In this document: piece after piece, positions 36,159 to 46,915 of the stretch
Layout of the letters: each line of letters begins with the position of its first letter
How positions within the stretch are numbered: the stretch's first letter is position 1
From: Neocallimastix lanati (nom. inval.)
Lineage: Eukaryota > Neocallimastigomycota > Neocallimastigomycetes > Neocallimastigales > Neocallimastigaceae
Assembly: GCA_016946835.1 (NCBI GenBank)
Contig: JACVTC010000038.1
Coordinates: 725,001-782,500, forward strand
DNA: 57,500 nucleotides
Direction of reading: 5' to 3'
Notes under the pieces: model-generated
Database searches by the model: none
What the model was told of the DNA's origin: nothing
What the model saw: the letters and a program-made list of their open reading frames with translations, nothing else
Translations under genes and position numbers: made by a program

Positions 36159-36210
36159 GTAATTTTTTTAAATTACGACAAAATATATAGGAAAAAAATT
36201 TTTTTTTCAG
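33906..36210. other. intergenic
   Basis: AT-rich sequence with homopolymers (38 A at about 34921-34958). The 262-bp tandem duplication within it is listed separately. A hairpin AATCTC/GAGATT lies at about 36014-36035. No coding sequence seen. Confidence 0.55.
34317..34843. repeat. 262/265-bp tandem duplication
   Basis: Unit 1 is 34317-34578 and unit 2 is 34579-34843. They are almost identical, differing mainly by one substitution (ATAATCATT/ATAGTCATT) and three extra A in a poly(A) run. The unit begins GAAATTATACAATTTTAAC and ends AAATTAAATTCA. Non-coding. The near-identity implies a recent event. Confidence 0.95.
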
Positions 36211-36446
36211 AAAACTCTTATAAAGTTTAAATATGAATTGTTAATACTTTTAATTAATATTTTGACAATTTTACGTTTTATATTAGCTAAACCTATTTCG
36301 AAGGATCCTACAACTCTCACTCTAGAAGAAGGATGTCAGATTTTATTACAAAATAATTGGTAATAATGATTGAATTTGTTGTAAAGAAGATAATATTAAC
36401 AACAATATAAAATGTGAAAATGATCATATAATTGGATTGTAAAATA

Positions 36447-36477
<31 letters not shown>

Positions 36478-37400
36478 TATATATATATATAATTTTAAAA
36501 TAACTATAAAATAATACTAAATCCTATATATAAATATGTTTATTAAAATTAAAATTATTTTTATTATATTAAAGAAATTTACCTTGATATGATTATAACT
36601 ATTCAAGTGAAATTTTCAAATTAAAGAAATTAAAGTCATTGTAAGAGAGTTTAAATAATATATAATATTATATATTATTAAGTAATTTATTTTTTTCTTT
36701 TTTTTTAGGTGTGTGTGTGTGTGTGTTTGTATTTATTTATATAAAATAAAAAATTCTAGATAATAATAAACTTATAGCTCTAAACATTCTACTTTCAATT
36801 GGAGAATTTTCTGAATTAGAAGAATTGTAATTAATTAAAAATAAAAAAACTATAAAACAGATAATTTTCTATATTATTTATTTTATATTCATTTATTTAT
36901 TTTAAATTAAATAATATATATATATATATTTAAAAGATCTCTAGGTTCTAATGAACTTTCTGAATTTCCAAAGGAACTCTCAAAATTAGAAAAATTAAAG
37001 AAATTGTAAGAATAGTATATTAATATTATATATTTTATCATTAAATATATAAAAAAAATTTTTTTGATTTTTTTTTTTTTTTGAATATGTTTATTTTATA
37101 TTTAAATTAATTTTTATTATATCAAAAGGACTTTAGAGAATAATGACATTGTTGAGTTACCAAATGAATTTTCAGAATTAAAAAGCTTGAAAACATTGTA
37201 ATAATATATAAACTCGAAATTAATATTATTAAAGATTATTTATAATAATAATATATATATATTAACCTATTTAAATTAATATTTTAACTAACTATTACTA
37301 ATTAAATATATATATATAAACGTAAATAAGATTAAAAGAATTCCAACCTCAATTGGAGACTTAACAGAATTAGAAAAACTGTATTACATAACAAACTATT

Positions 37401-37437
<37 letters not shown>

Positions 37438-37984
37438 TAAAGAAATTTTAGTGTAAATAATATTAAGGAAATACCAAATGAACTTTTCGAATTAAAAAAA
37501 TTGGAAGTATTGTAAGAAAAAAAGATAATTTATAATATAAATATTTTTCTTTTATTTTTATTCATTAAACACTATGAATTAAACTCTAATTAAATTAATT
37601 ATATGTACAAAGACTATTACATAACAATAAAATTGAAGCCCTTCAATCCGGTATTGGCAATTTAACTAAGTTATGTGAATTGTAATATTTTTATTATTAA
37701 TTTATTATGAATAATTAATTTTTTTTAATACTAAATTATAAATATATATATAAATATTTAATAATATTTAATTAAATATAATATATAGTGATTTAAGTGG
37801 TAACCTTATTAAAGAATATCCTGAATCAATAAATAATTTATCTTTGTCAAATTTTAATAGACAAAGTTCAGAAGAACGAAATGCAGAAAAGAGAATAGAA
37901 AGAGAAAGAAGGAATTTAAATATCGCTATTGTTGTTACTGCTGTTATTTCAATTATAATAAATATAGCTATAATAAAATATTGA
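36211..37984 (+). pseudogene. multi-exon LRR membrane protein gene, 5' end damaged
   Basis: After a hydrophobic N-terminal run (LLILLINILTILRFILA, about 36238-36288) comes an LRR N-cap (LTLEEGCQILLQNNW, then ICCKED..CENDHIIGL, to 36438). Seven LRR exons follow: 36575-36640, 36758-36826, 36937-37005, 37129-37197, 37312-37380, 37443-37511, 37613-37681, with repeats such as NNDIVELPNEFSELKSL and KIKRIPTSIGDLTELEKL. The last exon (37789-37984) ends with a charged stretch and a membrane helix (IAIVVTAVISIIINIAII). Most LRR exons are 69 nt and every intron is phase 2, splitting the conserved Leu codon; donors are mostly GTAA. Damage: no in-frame ATG seen, a 1-base insertion at 36361, TGA at 36371 and 36585, and no AG at the expected acceptors of the second and fifth LRR exons. 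Probably a receptor-like surface protein that has recently decayed; use of unseen upstream exons cannot be excluded. Confidence 0.75.
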
Positions 37985-38094
37985 TATGATAAAAGAAAAA
38001 AATTAATTTGCTTCGTACTTATTTATTAGGATATCATCCTTATTCCAATTATAAGTATAATAATAACTATATTATATCTTGATACCTATTTTAA

Positions 38095-38175
38095 AGATTA
38101 ATCGAACACTTAAAGTAACATATCATTAAAAAAAGAAATAAAAATAAATAAATAAAAAATAAAAAATAAAAAAAT

Positions 38176-38206
<31 letters not shown>

Positions 38207-38515
38207 TATTACTTAACAATCAAATTTTAAATAATAACGTAAACTCAAATTTAAAAAGATAAAAAAATTTCCTTCAATAATAATAATATAAAAGAATATT
38301 TAAGAGATTAATCGAACACTTAAAGTAATATATTATTTAAAAAAAATAAATAAATAAAAAATAAAATATATATATATATATATATAAATATTAATATACT
38401 ACTTAACAATCAAATTTTAAATAAGAACTAAAACTCTTTAAAATTTAAAAAGATAAAGAAAAGTCCTTTAATAATAATAATAATAATATAAAAGAGTACT
38501 AAGATAAATTACTTT
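38095..38515. repeat. 210-bp tandem duplication
   Basis: Two diverged copies starting at 38095 and 38305, sharing AGATTAATCGAACACTTAAA, CTTAACAATCAAATTTTAAA and a terminal AATAATATAAAAGA(A/G)TA. The TA/AAAT microsatellites in each copy differ in length. It lies 110 bases after the LRR gene. Non-coding. Confidence 0.85.
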
Positions 38516-38584
38516 TTAAATAAAATCTACAAGAAGAATTCTTTTATTTAATTGATAAATATAAAAATAAAAATAAGAAATAAG

Positions 38585-38617
<33 letters not shown>

Positions 38618-38683
38618 AAATAAAATATAATATAAAAATAAAGTATAACCAAAATTAACTTATTAGTAATTCAGTCATTGTGA

Positions 38684-38753
<70 letters not shown>

Positions 38754-38923
38754 ATTTCAATCAAGAGAATAATTTTCATTAATATTTGAAACAGTACAAA
38801 CTGAAATAATTTAGTTATTTCAATTTCATTATTAAAAATACTATTAAATAATCCATATTATTCATTGATTTTTATAATTATTTTATTTTTGTTAGCCTCA
38901 ATTAATAATTTAGTTATTTCAAT

Positions 38924-38974
<51 letters not shown>

Positions 38975-39271
38975 TTATTTTATTTTATTTTATTTTATTT
39001 TATTTTATTTATTTATTTTTATTTTTATTTTTTATTTTTTATTTTTTTTATTTTTTGATACTTATTAAAAATGAGTAATATCCACTGTTATTGTTGATTA
39101 ATTATTAAAATAATAATACTTTTATTCGCATATTCCAATAGTAATTTTTTTTTATTATTATTATTATAACAAGAAAAATCGATTAGATTACTTCTTATAT
39201 TTTATAAATCAAAGTATTTTAATGATAATGACCTAATATTTAATTATTAATTAAATTGTTACACCAAAATA
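38516..39271. other. intergenic
   Basis: Contains an ATT array (38688-38751) and a long poly(T) followed by TTTTA repeats (38925-39010). The open frame here is F/I low complexity. Nothing coding. Confidence 0.55.
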
Positions 39272-39282
39272 AATAATTTTAT

Positions 39283-39670
39283 TTTTTTTTTATAGACTGA
39301 AGACTTATGTCTCCCCTATATGTTAATATGGGTTTATTATTAACTGCCATACCGGTACGGCGTCAACGCTCCCAACCCCCATAAGCGAAGAAACTCCAAT
39401 ATAGAAGTATTCTACGCGATCCTCACTGGAAAGCAGAGCCCCTTATACGTCACCTCCTTGTCATCCCAGAAGAGCTGGACACTGTAATCCTCTCAGACAA
39501 GGCTTACGCAATGGGATTCTTAAAGTGTTAGAAATATAGAAAGCATATCTACCTGTTAATCATTTAACCCCTAACCTTTCACGCAAAACCTAGAGGGAAA
39601 AATCGTGAAGATTTGATGATGACGGGGGTGGATCCAGAGACCTTTGATATGATAAGTCAACGACTTAATG
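39283..39670 (-). mobile_element. probable second SINE family, A-tailed
   Basis: A 380-base GC-rich island (39291-39670) in AT-only DNA. On the minus strand it starts at 39670 and ends in a short poly(A) (T run 39283-39290 on the plus strand). The 11-base direct repeat AATAATTTTAT flanks it exactly (39272-39282 and 39671-39681). The first 55 bases on the minus strand resemble the 3' two-thirds of a tRNA: CGTTGACTTATCATATCAA as an anticodon-arm-like stem (TTGA/TCAA) and GGTCTCTGGATCC as a B-box-like string. No open frame is present. It does not match the SINE at 4159, so it is a separate family. The direct repeat is all A/T, so chance is possible, but it sits at both borders of the island. Confidence 0.55.
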
Positions 39671-40409
39671 AATAATTTTATATCATGTTTAATTAACATA
39701 TTATATAATTAAAAATTAAGGGAAAATAATAAAAAAATAACAACAAACATGAAAATTATTATATATTTACATTTTAAAAAAAGATTAAAATTAATTTTAT
39801 TTTTTTGTTAATATTTTTTTTTATTATCATTTATAAAAGTCCAATAATAATAATATGAATTAAAAATTAAAAAAAAAAAAAAAAAACGAAAAAATGTATA
39901 AGAAAAATAAAAAATAATTTATTACTATTTATAAAAAAAAAAAATCTGAAATTTCATCATTATTATTGTTTTTTAATTATAATTAAGAATAACAGAAGCA
40001 AAATTCTCTTCTAATTTTCCTTTGAAAGCTTCATCAATAGAAAGATCTTTACAATAAACATTATTATATTATTCAAATCTAACACTCAAAACATATCACA
40101 TATTATCAATTAAAAAGGATTATAATCTAACTTGATAATAATTCAATTTGATAAAAAGCAACTTATCAATTATAACAAAGCCAATTTCCTATTATAAAAA
40201 TAACAAATCAATATTAAATAAAGTATATAATTTTAAAGAAAAAAAATTAATTAATAATAGTTTATTTTAGTCATAATTCCTATTATAGCCATTTATTTTG
40301 AATTAGGAATCAGTAAGAATATAAAAATATCTTCATTAATGAAGAGTTCATTTATTTTATATCTATTAGTTATTTATTATTTAACATTCATTATTAATTA
40401 TTCAATTAT

Positions 40410-40735
40410 TTATTATTTATTATTTATTATTTATTATTTATTATTTATTATTAATTATTTATTATTTATTATTTATTATTTATTATTTATTATTAATTAT
40501 TTATTATTTATTATTTATTATTTATTATTTATTATTTATTATTTATTATTTATTATTTATTATTTATTATTTATTATTTATTATTTATTATTTATTATTT
40601 ATTATTTATTATTTATTATTTATTATTTATTATTATTTATTATTTATTATTTATTATTTATTATTTATATTATTTATTATTTATTATTTATTATTTATTA
40701 TTTATTATTTATTATTTAATTATTTATTAATTACT
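40410..40735. repeat. TTATTTA heptamer microsatellite
   Basis: About 45 units of TTATTTA with rare 3-base slips. It is the reverse-complement unit of the array at 3490-3995. The plus-strand frame over it (repeating LLFIIYY) is an artefact of the 7-base period. Confidence 0.9.
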
Positions 40736-42390
40736 ATTAATTTAATGATGATTAAATTAACTATTTACTATTGTTATTCTCCATATTAAAAAAAAAATTA
40801 ATTTTTTTCAAGTATATTATTTTTTTCCTAAAATAAATTAAAATTCTTCCTATATAATAATTCATATTTAATTTAAATTGATTTAACATTAAATCTATAT
40901 ATAAGAATTGAATTGCTTTTAAATTGTATATTATATCAAAAAGTATTACTAAATTAGTCCATAATTATTATAGTAAAAAAAAAAATAGATATTAAACTTA
41001 AATTATATATATTATAAATATATATTATAATATATAATTCATATATAATTCAAGTTGAACCAATCTAATTTAATTAAGAATTTTACTATATATAGTAAAA
41101 TAATAATGATTTTCAAATTTTTATTTTTTCATTTTAAAAATAAAATAAAAAAACATAAATTAATTTTTTCCATTTTAAGAAAAGAGAAGTAAATTTCTAA
41201 ATTAAAATAGAATTAAACTATAATTGAATGTATAGAGATAGTATATTGTAATCTAAAGTAATATATTAAGTTAAATTTGGCTTTTATATTAAATCTTTTT
41301 TTTTTTGTTACATTAATCAAAATTTCTTTATATATCTTAACAAAATTATTGATTTGAATTATATAATAATATATGGTGAAATATACTTATTTAAAAGTAT
41401 TTTTTTTTATTTTATATTTTATCCTTTTGCTGAAAATATTAAAAAAAAAAAAAAAAAGGTGTTCATAAAAATATCACTTTTTTATTTTTATTTTTTTAAA
41501 TAAAAAGAAATAATAAAGAAATAAAAATAGAAAAAAGTTACAATAAAAAAGTAAAAGGTAAAAAATATCAAAAAAACTATTTTTTTTAAAGTAAATAATA
41601 ATAAATAATATATATTATATATATCATTAATATATAGCTAATATAATGAATAAGCAAAAATTATTTAAAAATTGTTAATAAAATAAACTAAATAGATATT
41701 AAATATAAAAATATTAAAGCATTTTGAAAGTAACAATCAGTAATATTATATAAATTTTATGACTTATATTATTTTTTTATAACTTTCGAAATCTAAAATT
41801 GATAAATAAATAAAGCTTAATAAAGATTATAAGAATAGAAAAAAAATTATATATAAAAAATTACATAATAAAAAGTTAAAGAAAAAAAAATTGCCTGTAA
41901 TATATTTTTTGTATTTTGTTATATTTATATGGGATTATAAAGCATTCTTTATTTATTCATTTATCCGTTCATTCCTTTGTTTTTTTTTTTTTTATTTTAA
42001 AAAAAAAGTCTTAAAATTAATAAATTATTATTATTACAAAAAAAATGAATCATTCAATTATTACATATACACAACTTTATAATTATCTTCATGCATAAAT
42101 TAAATTTATAAAAAAAAATTTTAGAAGAAAATGTTATTATTATTATTATTATTATTATATAATTAATTTAATAATTATTTATTATTATTACTTATTTAAT
42201 ACTATTCATTATTTATTATTTATTATTATTTATTATTATTATTTATTACTTTTTTATTATTTATTATTTATTATTTATTATTATTTATTATTTATTATTT
42301 ATTATTTATTATTTATTATTTATTATTTATTATTTATTATTTATTATTTATTATTTATTATTTATTATTATTAATAAAAACTTTTTTATT

Positions 42391-42660
42391 TATTATAATT
42401 ATTTATTATTTATTATTTATTATTTATTATATATTATTTTTATTTATTATAATTATTTATTATTTATTATTTATTATTTATTATATATTATTTTTATTTA
42501 TTATAATTATTTATTATTTATTATTTATTATTTATTATATATTATTTTTATTTATTATAATTATTTATTATTTATTATTTATTATTTATTATATATTATT
42601 TTTATTTATTATAATTATTTATTATTTATTATTTATTATTTATTATATATTATTTATTAT
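42391..42660. repeat. 54-bp higher-order repeat of the TTATTTA array
   Basis: Five copies with an exact 54-base period (TATTATAATT at 42391, 42445, 42499, 42553, 42607), each made of TTATTTA units plus a TATATTATTTTTATT spacer. The copies are virtually identical, implying recent amplification of a composite unit. Confidence 0.9.
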
Positions 42661-43745
42661 ATATTATTTATTTATTATTTATTATTTATTATTTATTATT
42701 TATTATTTTATTTAATTATTTATTATAATATTAATATAATTTAGGGTATTACAATAAATATTTTCAATATTAAATTATTATAAATTATTTCAATATTAAT
42801 AGTTTTTAATAAAAAACAATTTATTCAAAGGCTTTTCTTTTTATTAACAACTATATTTTTTATTATAAAATTATATTGAATAAATTGAAAAATTATTACT
42901 ATGACTATTTTATATACTTTTTTAATAGTTTTAGAAAAAAAAATAATATTATAAGAAATAATTCAATTCTTTCTAATAATTATTTAAAATAAAAATGCTC
43001 AATGAATATTAAAGATTAATATAAAATTCTTTTATTTATTTATTCTATTTATAAATATTTTCACTTATATAAAATTAAAATTAATTCAGTAAAATTAAAT
43101 AAATTTATTATTATCTCATTAATTTATGTAATTCACATGTATTTTATTATTTTTAAATTATACACAATCATAGATTAATAATACTTATTTTGTAAATTGC
43201 TAATTTAAAATGTATACATATATTAATAAATATATTGCAATCAATTCTTTTTTTCTAAGCCTATTAATCTTTTTTTGTTTGTTTGTTTGTTTGTTTTTTC
43301 TTATATAATTAATATATATATTATACTTATTTAGGTAAAACTAAAAACTAAATCTACCACATCACATGCATAACTGTAAAAAAGTCTTACTAACCTTCAT
43401 GACAACCTTAAAAGTACCCACAAACAGTAGAAAATTCAAAGTTTCATTTTTATTATTTATTTATTTTAATTGTCATTATTTCACTTTTTTGTTTTTTTAA
43501 TTATTCATTAATCATGAACAAAATTTAAATTTTCAATTATTTTTTTTTATTTTTTTTTACTGTATCTTTTTTAATAATATAATTAATATTTAAAAAACAA
43601 TTCTTATATACATATTTATTTAATATTTCCTCTATTAAAATAATATCAATATATATTATAGATAATAAAAATACAATATATATTATATGTTATTTATTTA
43701 TTCTAGTAATTTATTGGCCAATATTTATTAAATAATATAAAATCA

Positions 43746-43912
43746 TTTATTATTTATTATTTATTATTTATTTATTATTTATTATTTATTTATTATTTAT
43801 TATTTATTTATTATTTATTATTTATTATTTATTTATTATTTATTATTTATTATTTATTTATTATTTATTATTTATTTATTATTTATTATTTATTATTTAA
43901 TTATTATTTATT
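43746..43912. repeat. TTATTTA microsatellite with TTTA slips
   Basis: Heptamer array in which some units are extended to 11 bases (TTATTTATTTA), giving an 18-25 base secondary period. Confidence 0.85.
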
Positions 43913-44460
43913 ATAATATTAATTTAATCAGTATATATTATTTTTAGAAATTTAAAAAAAAAATTTAAATAAAATGTAAAATGAACTATTATATATTACA
44001 CTATAATCCAATATTATTTATTTTCATTTTGAATTTGTCAATTATCCAAAATTATAAAAAAAATTCATTTCTATAAAAGTAAATTTTCTATTTTCAAAAA
44101 AAAAAAAATATATATATATATATATATTAATAGTATATTGTATTATATAGAATTAATATCCTGAATCAATTGGAATCCTTTACTAAATATTTTTTTCTAT
44201 ATGAATGTAATAATGTACTATTCATTTATTTATTATTTATTATTTTAATGATTTAAAATTTTAAACAATTGATTAATTAATTATATATATATATTTTAAT
44301 TTATTCCTGTCAAAATTGAAAATAAATAAAATAATCAATTGTAGTAATAAAAACAATAATAAAAAATTAGTAATGAGGAGGTTTAGGGTGCTATCTTTTC
44401 ATTAAAATGGTTTTATGACAAAGTTTTCAAGATATAATTTGATTCTAGAGAGTTTTTTTT

Positions 44461-44490
44461 TTTTTTTAGACTAGGAAGAGAATACACTTT
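44461..44490 (-). repeat. short dispersed repeat ending in poly(A), inverted copy
   Basis: On the minus strand this equals 13941-13970 exactly over 30 bases. The poly(A) continues for about 14 bases here (plus-strand T run 44454-44467). Confidence 0.55.
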
Positions 44491-45082
44491 CTAAAACTTT
44501 ATTAAATAAATAATTATATTCTTTTTTTTATGTGTTATATTTTAAAATATATATATATTATACAATTAAAAATAAAAATAAAATGTATGTAAATAATAAA
44601 AAATAATAAAAATTAAATAAAAAAAAAAAAAAAACTAATTAATCATTGAAAATTTAATGTTAATAAAGAATAAAACTAACTTCATAAGTTAAATTTATGT
44701 AGTAAACATGATTATCACTTAAATCTAAGAGGAGATAGTTTAAAAATGATTCATTAATGATAATATCATAAATAATTTTAAAATATTTACTTAAAAATAA
44801 TTACTATATAAAAAAAATATAAATATATTTATTATAATCTTATTTAAACATATTTACCTAACCTTTTTGTTTATATTATTAATTTTAATTATTTAAAAAA
44901 AAAATACTTTTTCAATTTATATTATATTAATAATAATAATAATAAAAAAAATTATTAATAAAATTTAATAATTTAAATATTTTCATTTATAAGTAATTTT
45001 AATAAAATAAATATATATTTTATTAATAGTAATTGAAAATAAAAATAAAAATAATATATATATATATATAAATTTTATAATT

Positions 45083-45493
45083 ATGGCAGGAGAAAATATT
45101 GATATTATGATAAAGAATTTGCAAAAAGTTTTTGAAGATAAAATTAAAAATTTAGAAGATAGACAACAGAAATTAGAAGAATATTATAAATTTCAAAATA
45201 AAGAATTGAATAATAAAATTAATGAATTAATGGAAAAACAAAAACTATTAGAAAATAGAAATAAAGAACTTCAAGAAAAAATTGATATTCTAATGGATTT
45301 GAACCCAGATGTAATATATGCTAATAATGATTCTTGGTTAAAAGATAATATCATTTTAATACAAAAAGCATGCCATGATGAAAATTATTTTTATTGTTTG
45401 TTACAAAAATTGGAAAAAGAAGATAAAGTAGATCTCTATAGTCAAATTAGAGATATTTGGCAAAATGATAATGATTTTGATGTAATTATATAA
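45083..45493 (+). CDS. small coiled-coil protein, unknown function
   Basis: An intronless 136-residue protein. Residues 10-72 form a charged heptad-rich coiled coil (KNLEDRQQKLEEYYKFQNKE onward, to KELQEKIDILMDL). The C-terminal part (75-136) is non-repetitive, with NDSWLKDNIILIQKACHDEN (82-101), two cysteines (97, 105) and a D/N-rich tail. No signal peptide or membrane helix, so cytosolic or nuclear. The ATG is preceded by an AT leader with no better start. The gene is followed by an ATT array and, 500 bases on, by an inverted decayed copy of its C-terminal region (46005-46235), which independently supports that this frame is coding and belongs to a duplicated family. I do not recognise the domain. 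Confidence 0.8.
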   Translation: MAGENIDIMIKNLQKVFEDKIKNLEDRQQKLEEYYKFQNKELNNKINELMEKQKLLENRNKELQEKIDILMDLNPDVIYANNDSWLKDNIILIQKACHDENYFYCLLQKLEKEDKVDLYSQIRDIWQNDNDFDVII

Positions 45494-45556
45494 GATGGAA
45501 AATTTGAGAATACATTTCAATGTCAAAAATTCGGATTTTAATATTATTATTAATAA

Positions 45557-45618
<62 letters not shown>
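45557..45618. repeat. ATT trinucleotide array
   Basis: About 20 ATT units immediately 3' of the coiled-coil gene. The minus-strand poly-Asn reading frame over it is not a gene. Confidence 0.9.
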
Positions 45619-45619
<1 letters not shown>

Positions 45620-45939
45620 AATTATTATTAACAATTTTAAATTTAAAACAAATAATTAATTCAAAATATTACTGAACAAAAAATATTCCATACTTTAAAA
45701 AAAACTTTGTGGACTTTACTGGACTTTATTAAATATTAAAACTAAATAATCTTATATTCATTTTTTAAATGTTTTTAAATGCAGATATGGTATATTTTAT
45801 AGTATAATTCTAATTTTTCTAATATTATAATTATAATAAAGATGAATATTTCTATTATTGATTAAAATTATTATTTTAATAAAAATATATAAAAATTAAA
45901 ATATAAAATTAATATTAATTGAACAATAAAATGATACTG

Positions 45940-45982
<43 letters not shown>

Positions 45983-46004
45983 GAAAAAAAAAAAAACTTT
46001 TGTT

Positions 46005-46235
46005 CGACCTCATATCTTTATGATGTTTTTTTTAATATATACTACTTTAGCTACTTTAGCTTCTTTTTTTTTCAATTTTTGTAACAAACATTTAAAATAA
46101 TACTAAACATGGCGTGCTTTTTGTATCAAAAAGATATTATCTTTTAACCAAGAATCATTTTTAGAATATGTTAAACAGAGTTCAAACCCATTAGAATATC
46201 AATTTTTATTTTCTTCTTTTTTCTTTTTTCTTTCT
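46005..46235 (-). pseudogene. inverted, decayed copy of the coiled-coil gene
   Basis: Read on the minus strand from about 46235, this gives a Lys-rich stretch, then KIDILMGLNS, a stop, NDSWLKDNIFLIQKARH, a stop, and CLLQKLKKKK. These line up in order with KIDILMDLNP, NDSWLKDNIILIQKACH and CLLQKLEKED of the gene at 45083. At DNA level, AATGATTCTTGGTTAAAAGA is shared exactly. At least two stops and further divergence after the CLLQKL segment make it non-functional. The N-terminal coiled coil is eroded or missing. Confidence 0.8.
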
Positions 46236-46304
46236 TTTAATATAATAATATATATATATATAATAAGTATTAAAATAGATCATAAAATAAAATAAAATAA
46301 TTTT

Positions 46305-46775
46305 TTTTTTATTTCGCCTCCCCCCCTCAAGGGCATGAAAATATTAAGGTAGTCACAACACTTCAAATAGGCAGATAATGTCCCTGATGGATGGCCTTTC
46401 TGAGTGTTCAGCATTGGCACTCTGACATGTAAATTATTGCTTAAAATTTTTCTAGTACGCTTTTTCTCGGAGTACCTCTCCAGTTCTTAATTTCCCTTTG
46501 AAGCAAGGCCAGTATAACCTAACTAAATGAGATACGTACTAACTCCCTTGGCAAATGTATATACATCAGAAAGATTTCAATTTAGTAGAATATATATCTA
46601 CATAGACACATGATATGTACCCAAATGCTAGTAATTCCCTTGTAACTATATTGAATGACTAAAGGTACTTGTGTAACCCTCTCAGGACCACAATTAGGAC
46701 ATTATCAACCCAGGAACCTTATGTATGATAGCCCACAGACTAACAGTCATGTTCATAATAAAATCAAAAAAAAAA
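46305..46775. other. GC-richer non-coding island, possible retroposon
   Basis: About 470 bases of mixed-composition sequence beginning CGCCTCCCCCCCTCAAGG and ending near a 12-A run (46767-46779). All six frames are broken. No A/B box, inverted repeat or direct repeat was found, and it matches neither of the two SINEs nor the LINE fragments. Composition and the A-run make an unclassified retroposed element the likeliest reading. Confidence 0.4.
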
Positions 46776-46831
46776 AAAACTTTCACACTTTCATATAATT
46801 ACGATTTCTATTGGTTATTTTTATTATTAAT

Positions 46832-46915
46832 AAATAATGAATAATGAATAATGAATAATGAATAATGAATAATGAATAATGAATAATGAATTAATGAATG
46901 AATAATGAATAATGA
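46832..46915. repeat. AATGAAT heptamer array
   Basis: About ten units of AATAATGA-type 7-base period, a G-containing variant of the common heptamer. Confidence 0.9.

Larger units (their letters stand above)
39682..45082. other. long gene-poor stretch dominated by TTATTTA arrays
   Basis: Holds heptamer arrays (40410-40735, 42211-42375, 43746-43912), a 54-bp minisatellite (42391-42660) and AT-rich filler. A slightly GC-richer piece at 43350-43430 has no convincing frame. Open frames here translate simple sequence. I found no gene in 5.4 kb. Confidence 0.6.

Noticed and set aside
39973-40063. Minus-strand segment reading VYCKDLSIDEAFKGKLEE before a stop
   Set aside because: Protein-like for about 28 codons, but preceded at once by a stop with no acceptor of fitting phase and no other exons nearby. 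Too little to call a gene, though it could be a relic.
40410-43912. CRISPR array
   Set aside because: Heptamer and 54-bp repeats are contiguous with no unique spacers, and the context is eukaryotic.
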